DNA from: Caproicibacter fermentans
Lineage (GTDB): Bacteria > Bacillota > Clostridia > Oscillospirales > Acutalibacteraceae
Direction of reading: 5' to 3'
Assembly: GCF_009746625.1 (NCBI RefSeq)
Contig: NZ_VWXL01000014.1
Coordinates: 310,001 to 374,000, forward strand
DNA: 64,000 bases
The translations under genes were made by a program, and so were the position numbers. Positions within the stretch are counted from its first letter, which is position 1. Each line of letters begins with the position of its first letter. Below the pieces are notes generated by a model. The model had not been told where the DNA came from. It made no database searches and worked only from the letters and a program-made list of their open reading frames with translations. Shown here piece by piece: positions 8,589 through 15,892 of the stretch.

Positions 8589-9419
8589 ATGAAGCTGGGA
8601 CTGTTTACCTCCGGCTATCAGCGCAACCCTTTGGAGGACTGTTTTCTTGACGCCAAGCGATTCGGCTATGATTATATCGAGCTTTGGGGCGGCCGCCCGC
8701 ACGCCTTCGCCCCAGACCTTGCGTCCGGGGACATCCGCGGGCTGAACCGGCTGATTGAAAAATATGAGATGCCCGTGCTCGGTTATACGCCGGAACATAA
8801 CGCGTACCCTTACAATTTTATGATCGGAAGCGAAGCGCAGCGCGAGGACGCGGTGAATTACCTGAAGCTGAGCCTTGATATGGCGAAGAAAATGGGGGCG
8901 GACTACATGCTGGTTTCTCCCGCGCACGCGGGGTACCTCGCCACCTACGAGGAGATCTGGGACCGTATGACCCGCACCTTGAGGGAACTGACCGAATATG
9001 CGGAAAAAGTCGGAGTCCGCCTCGTGGTGGAGCCGCTGACCCCGTATGAATCCAATGCGTTTAAAAGCGCAAATGACCTGCTGGAGCTGTTCCGGCGCAT
9101 CGATTCCCCTTTTCTTGTCGGAATGTGCGACGTCGTGCCGCCGTTTGTTCAGCATGAAAGCATCATGGCGTATCTGGAAAAGCTCGGGGGAAAAATGTAC
9201 CATATGCACATCATCGACGGCGAGCAGGGGACGGACAGCCACATCATGCCGGGCGAAGGTTCCATCCCCATGCCGGAGCTGTTTCAGGAGCTGAAGGATT
9301 TCGGTTATGAGGGAACCGCGACGCTGGAGCTGGTCCTCGGTTATATCAACGAGCCCCGCCTGTACGCGCGCCGGGCCGTCCGGAATGTCCGCGCGATGAT
9401 GGAGCAGGCCGGCTGGTGA
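8589..9419 (+). CDS. frlC: FrlC-like fructosamine 3-epimerase
   Basis: 276 residues from ATG 8589, behind AGGAGAGATA. Strong resemblance to E. coli FrlC (fructoselysine/psicoselysine 3-epimerase, also 276 residues): an N-terminus of type MKLGLFTSGYQRNP, then ELWGGRPHAFAPDL, GYTPEHNAYPYNF, AHAGYL, and EPLTPYESN with the likely metal-binding Glu148. HIIDGEQGTDSHIMPGEG and the terminal ELVLGYINEPRLYARRA complete the match. The fold is the xylose-isomerase-like TIM barrel with a divalent metal. The enzyme would convert C3-epimeric Amadori compounds (psicoselysine-like) to fructoselysine-like substrates for the kinase. It sits between an FrlD-like kinase and an amidohydrolase in one operon. Confidence 0.88.
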   Translation: MKLGLFTSGYQRNPLEDCFLDAKRFGYDYIELWGGRPHAFAPDLASGDIRGLNRLIEKYEMPVLGYTPEHNAYPYNFMIGSEAQREDAVNYLKLSLDMAKKMGADYMLVSPAHAGYLATYEEIWDRMTRTLRELTEYAEKVGVRLVVEPLTPYESNAFKSANDLLELFRRIDSPFLVGMCDVVPPFVQHESIMAYLEKLGGKMYHMHIIDGEQGTDSHIMPGEGSIPMPELFQELKDFGYEGTATLELVLGYINEPRLYARRAVRNVRAMMEQAGW

Positions 9420-9466
9420 CAGGCCGGGCGGCTTTAACGGGATCAATGCGAAAGGAAGTGTGCGCT

Positions 9467-10318
9467 TTGTTTATCGACATGCACGTGCATCCGGCTTTTT
9501 TTGAGCCGATCAACGAAGACCCGGTGCGTGAGGAAATGCGCCATAACGTACTGAACATCCACCGGAACGGAACGGCTCCGCTGGAACACGTCTTTCATCA
9601 GATGGATTGTGCCGGGCTGGACAGGCTCTGCCTGCTTCCGCAGGATTACACAACCCAAACGGGGACCGCCGTCGTGACCAATGAGGAGATCAAAAAGCTG
9701 GTTGATCTCGCGAGCGGAAGGTTTATCGGGTTTGCGAGCGTGGATCCGTTCCTCGACGGGGCGGCGCAGCGGCTGGAGCATGCGTTTGCCGACCTTGGGC
9801 TGCGCGGCCTGAAGCTGCATCCGTCCCGTCAGCATTTTTATCCCTCCGACCCCCGCCTGGCGCCGGTTTACGATATCTGCGAAAGATACGGACGGCCCAT
9901 CGTTTTTCACAGCGGCCTTTCCTGGGAGCCGGACACGCTCTCGAAATATTCCCGCCCGATCGAATTTGAAGAGCTGGCTTACAAAAGGCCGAAGCTGCGC
10001 CTCTGTCTGGCGCATTTCGGCTGGCCTTGGGTGCGGGAGACCGCGATGCTGCTGGTCAAGTACCCGAATCTTTACGCAGACACGGGCGCACTGTACTTTG
10101 ACAGCGCTCGGGAGTTTTACAAGAGGCTGTTTACCGAAGAAATTCCCCTGACCTGGCTGGACCGCAGCCTGAGGCATCAGGTGATGTTCGGAAGCAACAA
10201 TCCCAGATTCGAGCAGATTCGCATGGCGGAGGCGATCGGGCGCCTTGGCCTGCGCGACAGCACGCTGGACCTGATCCGGGGCGGCAACGCGGTTGAATTT
10301 CTCGGCGGAAGCGTATGA
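9467..10318 (+). CDS. Amidohydrolase_2 family metal-dependent hydrolase (Asp-to-Asn variant)
   Basis: 283 residues. TTG 9467 is chosen as start because AAGGAAG precedes it and the protein then begins at once with the barrel strand FIDMHVHP; the longer frame from 9416 overlaps frlC without a ribosome site. Motifs: H6-V-H8 on strand 1, GLKLHPSRQHF, PIVFHSGLSWEP and CLAHFGWPW, all in the order expected for the aminocarboxymuconate-decarboxylase-like amidohydrolase_2 family. The usual final F-G-S-D motif is FGSN at Asn244, so the catalytic/metal-binding aspartate is replaced. Its place in the fructosamine operon suggests an accessory step on modified amino acids, but the reaction is unknown. Confidence 0.78.
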   Translation: MFIDMHVHPAFFEPINEDPVREEMRHNVLNIHRNGTAPLEHVFHQMDCAGLDRLCLLPQDYTTQTGTAVVTNEEIKKLVDLASGRFIGFASVDPFLDGAAQRLEHAFADLGLRGLKLHPSRQHFYPSDPRLAPVYDICERYGRPIVFHSGLSWEPDTLSKYSRPIEFEELAYKRPKLRLCLAHFGWPWVRETAMLLVKYPNLYADTGALYFDSAREFYKRLFTEEIPLTWLDRSLRHQVMFGSNNPRFEQIRMAEAIGRLGLRDSTLDLIRGGNAVEFLGGSV

Positions 10319-10336
10319 AGGAAAGGGGATCAAAGA

Positions 10337-10765
10337 ATGACGGTCAAGACGATGTCGTTCCAGGTGCTCACTGAGCGCTACAACCAATTTGTCCTGATTA
10401 CGGACCGTGTGGAACGGGCGGTTGCCGAGAGCGGCGTGAAAGACGGCATGGTCACGGTGCTTTCCATGCACACAACGACGGGAATTGCCGTGAACGAATC
10501 GCTGGAATGCCTTGAAAGCGACCTTGAACAGTTTCTGGCGAGGCTTGTCCCGGAGGACCGGCCGTACGCCCATGCGCGCATGCTGAAGGACTATGGCTCC
10601 ACGGCCGGGAATCCGACGGGACACCTGAAATCCCATATAACGGGAAATCACTGCCATTTTTTCATTGAAAACGGGAAAATGGTACGCGGAGGCGCACAAG
10701 ATATTTATTTTTGCGAGTTTGACGGGCCTTCTCAGCGGACCATACGGGTCCAGATTGTCGGATAA
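10337..10765 (+). CDS. YjbQ/UPF0047 family protein
   Basis: 142 residues from ATG 10337, behind AAGGAAAGGGG. The HTTTGIAVNE segment, the GHLKSHITGNHCHFFIENGKMVRGGAQDIYFCEFDGP block and the closing RTIRVQIVG are diagnostic of the UPF0047/YjbQ family. These trimeric proteins have a conserved His/Asp pocket; some were annotated as secondary thiamine-phosphate synthases because overexpression complements a thiE defect. Their real role is uncertain. It is the last gene of the kinase-epimerase-amidohydrolase operon, starting 18 bp after the preceding stop codon, and is followed by a strong terminator. Confidence 0.85.
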   Translation: MTVKTMSFQVLTERYNQFVLITDRVERAVAESGVKDGMVTVLSMHTTTGIAVNESLECLESDLEQFLARLVPEDRPYAHARMLKDYGSTAGNPTGHLKSHITGNHCHFFIENGKMVRGGAQDIYFCEFDGPSQRTIRVQIVG

Positions 10766-10777
10766 GGCGATTTTGAC

Positions 10778-10828
10778 AACAGGATATCCGGTTAATACTA
10801 CCAATTTGCCGGATATCCTGTTATTTTT
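10778..10828 (+). terminator. Rho-independent terminator after the yjbQ-like gene
   Basis: A perfect 14-bp inverted repeat (AACAGGATATCCGG at 10778-10791 and its complement at 10809-10822) is followed by a T-rich tract. Confidence 0.9.
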
Positions 10829-10983
10829 GTATCAAAAAACAAAAAATTGGTCATATTGGACTTATAAAACTAGTAAAATATATGTATATAAAAGGATTGA
10901 TTCGGTAAATCGACGATATTTTAGAGAATATTTCGTGTAAACATACATATTTTAGTATAAATGTTTTATTTTTTTAATTATTA
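10829..10983. other. AT-rich intergenic DNA upstream of the frlA-like permease
   Basis: Part of a 371-bp gene-free stretch (10766-11136). It is very AT-rich with no credible coding frame. A TGGTATG word at about 11023 also occurs downstream of the 7485 promoter at about 7526 and could be part of a shared regulator site, but the match is short. Confidence 0.3.
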
Positions 10984-11012
10984 TTGATTTGATTTGTTAA
11001 CTGTGATACTAT
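10984..11012 (+). promoter_or_regulatory. Promoter of the frlA-like permease operon
   Basis: TTGATT at 10984-10989, a 17-bp spacer and TACTAT at 11007-11012. The transcript would have a leader of about 120 nt including a small GGCTTT/AAAGCC hairpin near 11070-11095. Confidence 0.55.
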
Positions 11013-11136
11013 TATAGACGAAGTGGTATGGAATAAACAATATGTTATGTACTAAAGATGCAAGGGCTTTTCGAGCGGTCGGAAAGCCTGTCTGACGGCA
11101 ATACCATGTTTTTTAAATTGGAAAGGAGAATCTATT

Positions 11137-12516
11137 ATGTCTGATTCCGAAAAGGCGGGAACCACCACTGCGGGCGGAGATCTGAAGCGAAAACTCGGAC
11201 TCAGCGCGGTCATCGCGCTCGGCGTGGGCACAACGGTCGGCTCCGGCATTTTTTCATCCCTGAATGAAGTGGCGGGCGCAGCGGGCAGCTCCCTGTTCCT
11301 GGTGCTGGCGTTTCTCATCGGCGGCCTGGTCCAGATCCCGGCAAACCTCTGCTATGCGGAGCTTGCCACGGCGTTCCCGGAAGACGGCGGCCAGTATGTT
11401 TATTTTCGGGAGGCGGGTTCGCGCCCGCTGGCGTTTCTGTGCGGATGGATCAGCTTCTGGGCCACGGATCCGCCGTCCATCTCGATCATGGCGATTGCGA
11501 TCGCGAATTATCTCGCGTATTTTGTTCCGGTCGGAGGTCTGGCCCTCAAGTTCATCGCCGTGGCTCTCGTCCTTGTTTTCATGTTGATTCACCTGCGCAG
11601 CGTGGAAGGCGGCGGCGCGTTCCAGACCTTTATCACCGCGCTGAAGATTCTTCCGTTCGCCCTGATCATCGGGATCGGCCTGTTCTTCCTGCGGGGCGAC
11701 ATGCTGATGTCCGCCGCGCCGATGGCAGGCGCGCCCGTCGGGATTGCGGCCCTTCTGGCCGGCGTTTCGGCGACCACATGGTCCTTTGACGGAATGGCGG
11801 CTCCCTGTTACATGTCCGGAGAGATCAAAAACCCGAAGAAAAACATACCCATGGGCCTGATTCTTACGGCTGTTGTCGTTGTGGTCATTTACGTAGGGCT
11901 GACGTTTGTCTCCTCCGGAATGCTGTCGGTACAGGAGCTGGCGTCTTCCGACGCGCCGATCGCCCTTCTGGCCTCCAAGCTGCCTGAAATCGGCAGCGCA
12001 GCCGGCACGGTCACAGCCGTGATGGCAATCGTTGTCATTATAGGGTCGCTGTCCAGCTGTATTATGTTCCAGCCCCGCATTGAATATGCGATGGCGAAGG
12101 ACGGCCTGTTTTTTAAATCCTTTGCGAAAGTACACCCGAAATACGAAACGCCCTATTTTTCCATTCTGGTGCAGTGCGCGGTCGCCATCGTCCTGATTTT
12201 CGCGTCCTCGCTCTCCGACCTGCTCGGTTACTTTACGCTGGTGGCTTTGCTGAAAAACTTCCTGACCTTCGGCACCATTTTTGTGCTTCGCAGAAAAGAG
12301 CACTATAAACCTCTGTGGAGGATGCCTGCGGGGTACCTGATGGCCGGAATCGCCATGTTCATGACGGGAACGCTGATTGTTTCCACCTTTGTCTGGGCGC
12401 CGGTCGCAGGTCTTGTCTGCGCGGCGATCGCCGTAGGCACCGGGCTTCCGGTTTACCATTTTTGGGACAAGCGGAACCGGAAAAACGTGGCGGGCACGGA
12501 TACTGACGTTAAGTAG
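11137..12516 (+). CDS. frlA: FrlA-like amino acid-polyamine-organocation permease
   Basis: 459 residues from ATG 11137, with GGAAAGGAG upstream. It closely resembles E. coli FrlA, the fructoselysine/psicoselysine transporter: RKLGLSAVIALGVGTTVGSGIF at the start, GSRPLAFLCGWISFWATDPPSISIMA, HLRSVEGGGAFQT, AGVSATTWSFDGMAAPCYMSGEIKNPKKNIP, LGSLSSCIMFQPRIEYAMAKD and ending FVWAPVAGLVCA. About 12 membrane helices are apparent and the unwound-helix motif GVGTTVGSG of APC transporters is intact. It would import Amadori products by proton symport for the intracellular kinase. It is followed by a regulator and the second FrlD-like kinase. Confidence 0.88.
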   Translation: MSDSEKAGTTTAGGDLKRKLGLSAVIALGVGTTVGSGIFSSLNEVAGAAGSSLFLVLAFLIGGLVQIPANLCYAELATAFPEDGGQYVYFREAGSRPLAFLCGWISFWATDPPSISIMAIAIANYLAYFVPVGGLALKFIAVALVLVFMLIHLRSVEGGGAFQTFITALKILPFALIIGIGLFFLRGDMLMSAAPMAGAPVGIAALLAGVSATTWSFDGMAAPCYMSGEIKNPKKNIPMGLILTAVVVVVIYVGLTFVSSGMLSVQELASSDAPIALLASKLPEIGSAAGTVTAVMAIVVIIGSLSSCIMFQPRIEYAMAKDGLFFKSFAKVHPKYETPYFSILVQCAVAIVLIFASSLSDLLGYFTLVALLKNFLTFGTIFVLRRKEHYKPLWRMPAGYLMAGIAMFMTGTLIVSTFVWAPVAGLVCAAIAVGTGLPVYHFWDKRNRKNVAGTDTDVK

Positions 12517-12600
12517 ACCGTCCTGCGGGCGAAAGGATTTTTACCAGGACGCACCGTCGTGCAGCGCCCCCCTGGCGGATTGCTGTCGTTCCTGCCGTAC

Positions 12601-12629
12601 TTGTGTAAAATGGAATGATATGCTATACT
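12601..12629 (+). promoter_or_regulatory. Promoter of the first GntR regulator gene
   Basis: TTGTGT at 12601-12606, a 17-bp spacer and TATACT at 12624-12629, 45 bp before the ATG at 12674. It would let the regulator and the kinase be transcribed independently of frlA. Confidence 0.6.
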
Positions 12630-12673
12630 GTCTTATTAAGAAAAGGCTGAAAATCTGCCATGGGGGATCTGCG

Positions 12674-13396
12674 ATGACGAGCGAATACCGCAGCCGCCCG
12701 CGTGATGAGGCGGCGGAAAAGATAGAGTGTTATATAATTGAAAACAGATTTGAAGCGAACCAAAAGCTGCCGTCGGAGCGGGACATGTGCGCCATGTGGG
12801 GGTTTAACCGCACGACGCTTCGCAGTGCGATCCGCCGCCTTGTGGCGGAGGGCGTGCTTTACAACCGCGTGGGTTCCGGGACGTTTGTGGCACCGCAGAA
12901 GCTGGTGCGCAACCTTCAGGATGCCGAGGGCTTTGGCAGCGCCGCGCGGGCGGCCGGGCGGACGCCCGGAACGCGGCTTATTCGCGCCGGATTCCGCGAA
13001 GCAAGCAAACAAATTTCGCAGAAGATGAAGCTGCCTCTGGGACACAGGATGTTCGAACTGATCCGTGTGCGGCTTCTGGAGGATGAACCGGTTTTGATGG
13101 AGACGGCGTATTTGGACGCCCGGCGGCTGCAGGGCATTGAGAATTACGATTTTTCAAAGCTGTCGCTGTACAGCGTGCTGCAGGAGCATTTCAATATTAA
13201 GATCATCCACGGGGAAGAGAAGCTGAACGTGACCTATACGGACGAGGAAGAAGCCGCTTTTCTGGGAATCCCGGAGGGCGTGCCCGTCCTGTACCAGACA
13301 GGCGTGGTTTCGGATGAGAACAATGTGCCGGTGGAGTATTTTAAATCGATTGCCCGTTCCGAGTATATTCGCTTTGCAAGCGTTCTGTTGAGATGA
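12674..13396 (+). CDS. GntR/HutC-family regulator (UTRA domain), first copy
   Basis: 240 residues. ATG 12674 is chosen because GGGGGA precedes it; the frame extends to 12620 but would begin inside the promoter's -10 box. The N-terminal winged helix (about residues 10-78) contains KLPSERDMCAMWGFNRTTLRSAIRRLVAEGVLYNRVGSGTFV, the standard GntR DNA-binding pattern. The UTRA effector domain follows, with the FELIRVRLLEDEPVLMETAYL strand pair and ...YSVLQEHFNIKI. HutC-type regulators sense small phosphorylated or amino-sugar ligands and usually repress neighbouring genes. Lying between the FrlA-like permease and an FrlD-like kinase, it is the likely fructosamine-responsive repressor, equivalent to FrlR. 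Confidence 0.85.
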   Translation: MTSEYRSRPRDEAAEKIECYIIENRFEANQKLPSERDMCAMWGFNRTTLRSAIRRLVAEGVLYNRVGSGTFVAPQKLVRNLQDAEGFGSAARAAGRTPGTRLIRAGFREASKQISQKMKLPLGHRMFELIRVRLLEDEPVLMETAYLDARRLQGIENYDFSKLSLYSVLQEHFNIKIIHGEEKLNVTYTDEEEAAFLGIPEGVPVLYQTGVVSDENNVPVEYFKSIARSEYIRFASVLLR

Positions 13397-13438
13397 TACG
13401 ATCGCTCTGTCTTCTTACGGAAGGAGATTGAGTTTTTA

Positions 13439-14224
13439 ATGAGATTAGCTGCAGTCGGCGACAATTGTATGGATGTTTATGAAAATCTCGGCAAAGCGTA
13501 CCCCGGGGGGAACCCGGTCAACGTCGCCGTTTATTTTGTCCGTCTGGGCGGTCAGGCCTCTTACACCGGGGCGGTCGGGACGGATTCTTATGGAAAACTG
13601 ATGGTGGATTCCATCCGCGGCAAAGGAGTGGATACCTCCCACGTTATGGTGCTGGAAGGCGGCACGGCGATTACGCATGTTGAGCTGGTCGATGGAGAGC
13701 GCGTGTTTGGGGAGTATGAGGAAGGCGTCCTTTCTCAGTTTCGGCTGACGGAGGAGGACATCGACTTTTTGTGCGGACACGACCTGGTTGTGACCGGTCT
13801 TTGGGGCATGGTGGAACATGACCTCTGGAAGATCAAGACGCGCGGGGTTCCCGTTGCGTTTGACTGTGCCACAAGACCGGAGGATCCGGCTGTGGACGCC
13901 GCCATCGCCAGTGTCGATTATCTATTCTATGCTTCCGACGACGGGGATACGTCCGAGTTGCGCGAACAGATGAAAAAAATGCACGCGAGGGGCCCGAAAG
14001 TCGTTGTGGTCACCCTTGGGGAAGACGGCAGCGTCGCTTTTGACGGCAGGGACTTTACCGTTGGCGGAATCGTTCCATGCAGAGTGGTCGACACCATGGG
14101 CGCCGGCGACAGCTATATCGCCGGGTTCCTGCGCGGTATTTTACAAAAAAAACCGATCGGGGAATGCATGCGCATGGGCGCCGCGAACAGCAGCGTCACG
14201 CTGGAATATCATGGCGCATGGTGA
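13439..14224 (+). CDS. frlD: FrlD-like fructoselysine 6-kinase
   Basis: 261 residues, exactly the length of E. coli FrlD, from ATG 13439 with GGAAGGAG upstream. Shared features include the start of type LAAVGDNCMDVYENLGKAYPGGNPVNVAVY, GTAITHVELVDGERVFGEYEEGV, the PfkB signature DTMGAGDSYIAGF with catalytic Asp224, and the terminal YHGAW that FrlD proteins end with. It would phosphorylate imported fructoselysine (or a close fructosamine) at C6 in the cytoplasm, giving the substrate of the SIS deglycase at 2826. It lies 42 bp after one GntR gene and 35 bp before another, in the same direction as the FrlA-like permease. Confidence 0.88.
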   Translation: MRLAAVGDNCMDVYENLGKAYPGGNPVNVAVYFVRLGGQASYTGAVGTDSYGKLMVDSIRGKGVDTSHVMVLEGGTAITHVELVDGERVFGEYEEGVLSQFRLTEEDIDFLCGHDLVVTGLWGMVEHDLWKIKTRGVPVAFDCATRPEDPAVDAAIASVDYLFYASDDGDTSELREQMKKMHARGPKVVVVTLGEDGSVAFDGRDFTVGGIVPCRVVDTMGAGDSYIAGFLRGILQKKPIGECMRMGAANSSVTLEYHGAW

Positions 14225-14259
14225 TTTTCTCCGGGAGGAAAATCGGGAGTTGATTCGCT

Positions 14260-14991
14260 TTGTCCAATGATCATGTGATTGATTACCACGCGCCGATCTA
14301 TTTACAGCTGAGAGAAGTGGTGCGCTCTAAAATTGAAGAGGGCGAATATCTGCCCGGAATGGCGATCCCCTCTGAAAACGAGCTGGCGGATTTCTACGGG
14401 ATCAACCGCCTGACGGTTCGCAATGCCATCGACGCGCTGGTCGGCGAAGGAATGCTGAAGCGCGTTCAGGGGAAGGGCGTTTATGTGGTCGGCAGCAAGA
14501 TCGAGCGTGACCTGGAAACCCTCGGCGGATTCCGTCAGACGATGCGCGAAAAGCATGCGAGGCCGGGAACAAAGATACTGGTGAAGACCCAAAGACGCGC
14601 GGGGATCAAATACGCCCATATCTTCGGGATCGAGCCCGAGGATATGCTGTACTACATCAGACGCCTTGGGCTTGCCGAAGGGGAGCCGATCTCCCTGGAG
14701 GAAATTTTGGTGCCTCACGATGTGGTGCCGAAGCTCGAGGGGATTGATCTCTCGGTTTTCAGCCTGTACGAGGTGTACGATTTTTACGGGATTCATTTGA
14801 AGCGCGCCTGGCAGACGCTGGATATCGCGGAGCCGGAGGCGAGCGACGCGCGGATGCTGAACATCGACCCGGGGCTCGCCGTGCTGCTGTTTACCTGTGT
14901 CAGCTATGATGAGAACGATCGCGTGATCGAATACTCGCGTTCTTACACGCGGGGGGACAAATGCAACTTTTCCGTGCACTTTCATCAATAG
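14260..14991 (+). CDS. GntR/HutC-family regulator (UTRA domain), second copy
   Basis: 243 residues from TTG 14260, with GGGAG 10 nt upstream. The winged helix (about residues 8-75) contains AIPSENELADFYGINRLTVRNAIDALVGEGMLKRVQGKGVYV; the rest is a UTRA ligand domain with YYIRRLGLAEGEPISLEEILVP. It is clearly paralogous in architecture to the regulator at 12674 but diverged in the recognition helix, so the two probably bind different operators. Two kinases plus two regulators suggest that two related substrates are sensed separately. The gene ends at a strong terminator. Confidence 0.85.
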   Translation: MSNDHVIDYHAPIYLQLREVVRSKIEEGEYLPGMAIPSENELADFYGINRLTVRNAIDALVGEGMLKRVQGKGVYVVGSKIERDLETLGGFRQTMREKHARPGTKILVKTQRRAGIKYAHIFGIEPEDMLYYIRRLGLAEGEPISLEEILVPHDVVPKLEGIDLSVFSLYEVYDFYGIHLKRAWQTLDIAEPEASDARMLNIDPGLAVLLFTCVSYDENDRVIEYSRSYTRGDKCNFSVHFHQ

Positions 14992-14993
14992 TG

Positions 14994-15029
14994 GAACCGC
15001 CCTTCGCTGTGGAGGGCGGTTCTTTCTTT
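14994..15029 (+). terminator. Terminator of the frlA-frlD-gntR cluster
   Basis: GAACCGCCC at 14994-15002 pairs with GGGCGGTTC at 15014-15022, followed by a T-rich run. It starts 3 bp after the regulator's stop codon. Confidence 0.9.
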
Positions 15030-15058
15030 GCAGCACCCCTTGCCGGAGGATGAATTAC

Positions 15059-15442
15059 TTATTGACTTTTAAAAGTGATAATTCCATCATTATTAATCGA
15101 TTCTATAATGACATTGGCGTTAACGCGGTATCCTTTCTCAAAATATTCAACAACTGTTTTCTCGTGCTTATTACCCTCTTTATCAAAACAATAAATCCAC
15201 ATGGAATTTTCAATAAATTCTTCATTTGGGGTAATTCCCACTCGATACTTAGATCCTTTTTGTATTGTCGGAATTTCTAGGCCTTTTTCATTATGGTGAT
15301 AAGCTATTTTTAGGTTGCTGATGTCGCAATTTGTATGATTACAAATTGTAATAGATATTTGTGGCTGATGAAAGTAATATATGATGAAGATAGCTCTTGG
15401 TTTTGTGACAATCAACCTCAGAGATTTTTTCAAGATTGTCAA
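15059..15442 (-). CDS. Hypothetical protein, probably N-terminally truncated
   Basis: An open frame of 127 codons with no recognisable ribosome site at its first ATG. The C-terminal 100 residues look protein-like (ICNHTNCDISNLKIAYHH, then alternating hydrophobic strands with a KGxxYRVGITPNEEF turn), whereas the first 27 overlap the sigma-factor remnant in another frame and look random. The DNA is much more AT-rich than the neighbouring genes. I do not recognise the family. It may be the 3' end of a gene that was joined to the sigma-factor gene by a deletion. Confidence 0.35.
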   Translation of the reverse strand: MTILKKSLRLIVTKPRAIFIIYYFHQPQISITICNHTNCDISNLKIAYHHNEKGLEIPTIQKGSKYRVGITPNEEFIENSMWIYCFDKEGNKHEKTVVEYFEKGYRVNANVIIESINNDGIITFKSQ

Positions 15443-15605
15443 TTATTTTAAGAAATGTCTGGTGGACGGCGTCTTCAGAGAGATAATCGTCCTTTAAAAT
15501 TTGATTGGCTACATAAAACAGAAGTTTTCGATATTTCTCATATAAAAGGGTGAATTTGTTTTTGTCCTCGTCTGTTTCCAGCATAGACAGGAAAAAGATC
15601 AGCAT
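15339..15605 (-). pseudogene. Truncated sigma-70-family (region 2) gene
   Basis: ATG 15605 has an excellent GGGAGG ribosome site and opens MLIFFLSMLETDEDKNKF followed by YEKYRKLLFYVANQILKDDYLSEDAVHQTFLKIIDNLEKI. This is sigma region 2 (core-binding helices and the DDYLSEDAVHQTF -10 recognition area) of the small clostridial ECF-like sigma factors that begin the same way. The frame then ends after 88 residues, with no region 4 and an atypical tail from about residue 68. Complete members are about 170-190 residues. I read it as a deletion remnant, though a short anti-sense or competitor protein cannot be excluded. Confidence 0.65.
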
Positions 15606-15792
15606 GCGGGGCCTCCCTCGACAAATTCTCTTATGAATTGTCTTTTTCTGCTTTGCTGCTATTAAGTGGAATAACGCTGAAAAAGCAATTTGCAGATTGC
15701 CGCAATTCACGGCAGACTCCGTCATGCCGGTTGTTCCGCCCGTAGAAAATTGCTGATTTTGACGGTGCATGGGTTAAACCTGCGGCGGAAAA

Positions 15793-15846
15793 GCAAGAAA
15801 TGCGCCTTAAAAAGGCTGTTAAGCCCGATTAAGACGCATTTCTTGC
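15793..15846 (-). terminator. Terminator of the ABC exporter operon
   Basis: GCAAGAAATGCG at 15793-15804 and CGCATTTCTTGC at 15835-15846 form a perfect 12-bp stem that extends inward through CTTAA/TTAAG. On the minus strand it is followed by TTTTCC. It lies 47 bp after the exporter stop codon. Confidence 0.75.
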
Positions 15847-15892
15847 ACATATTTTTTAGGTGGCTATGATACAGCAGCCCACCCGTCTGTTC

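Noticed and set aside
15816-15892. Small gene between the ABC exporter terminator and stop codon
   Set aside because: No start with a ribosome site; the sequence is accounted for by the terminator stem and 3' untranslated DNA.
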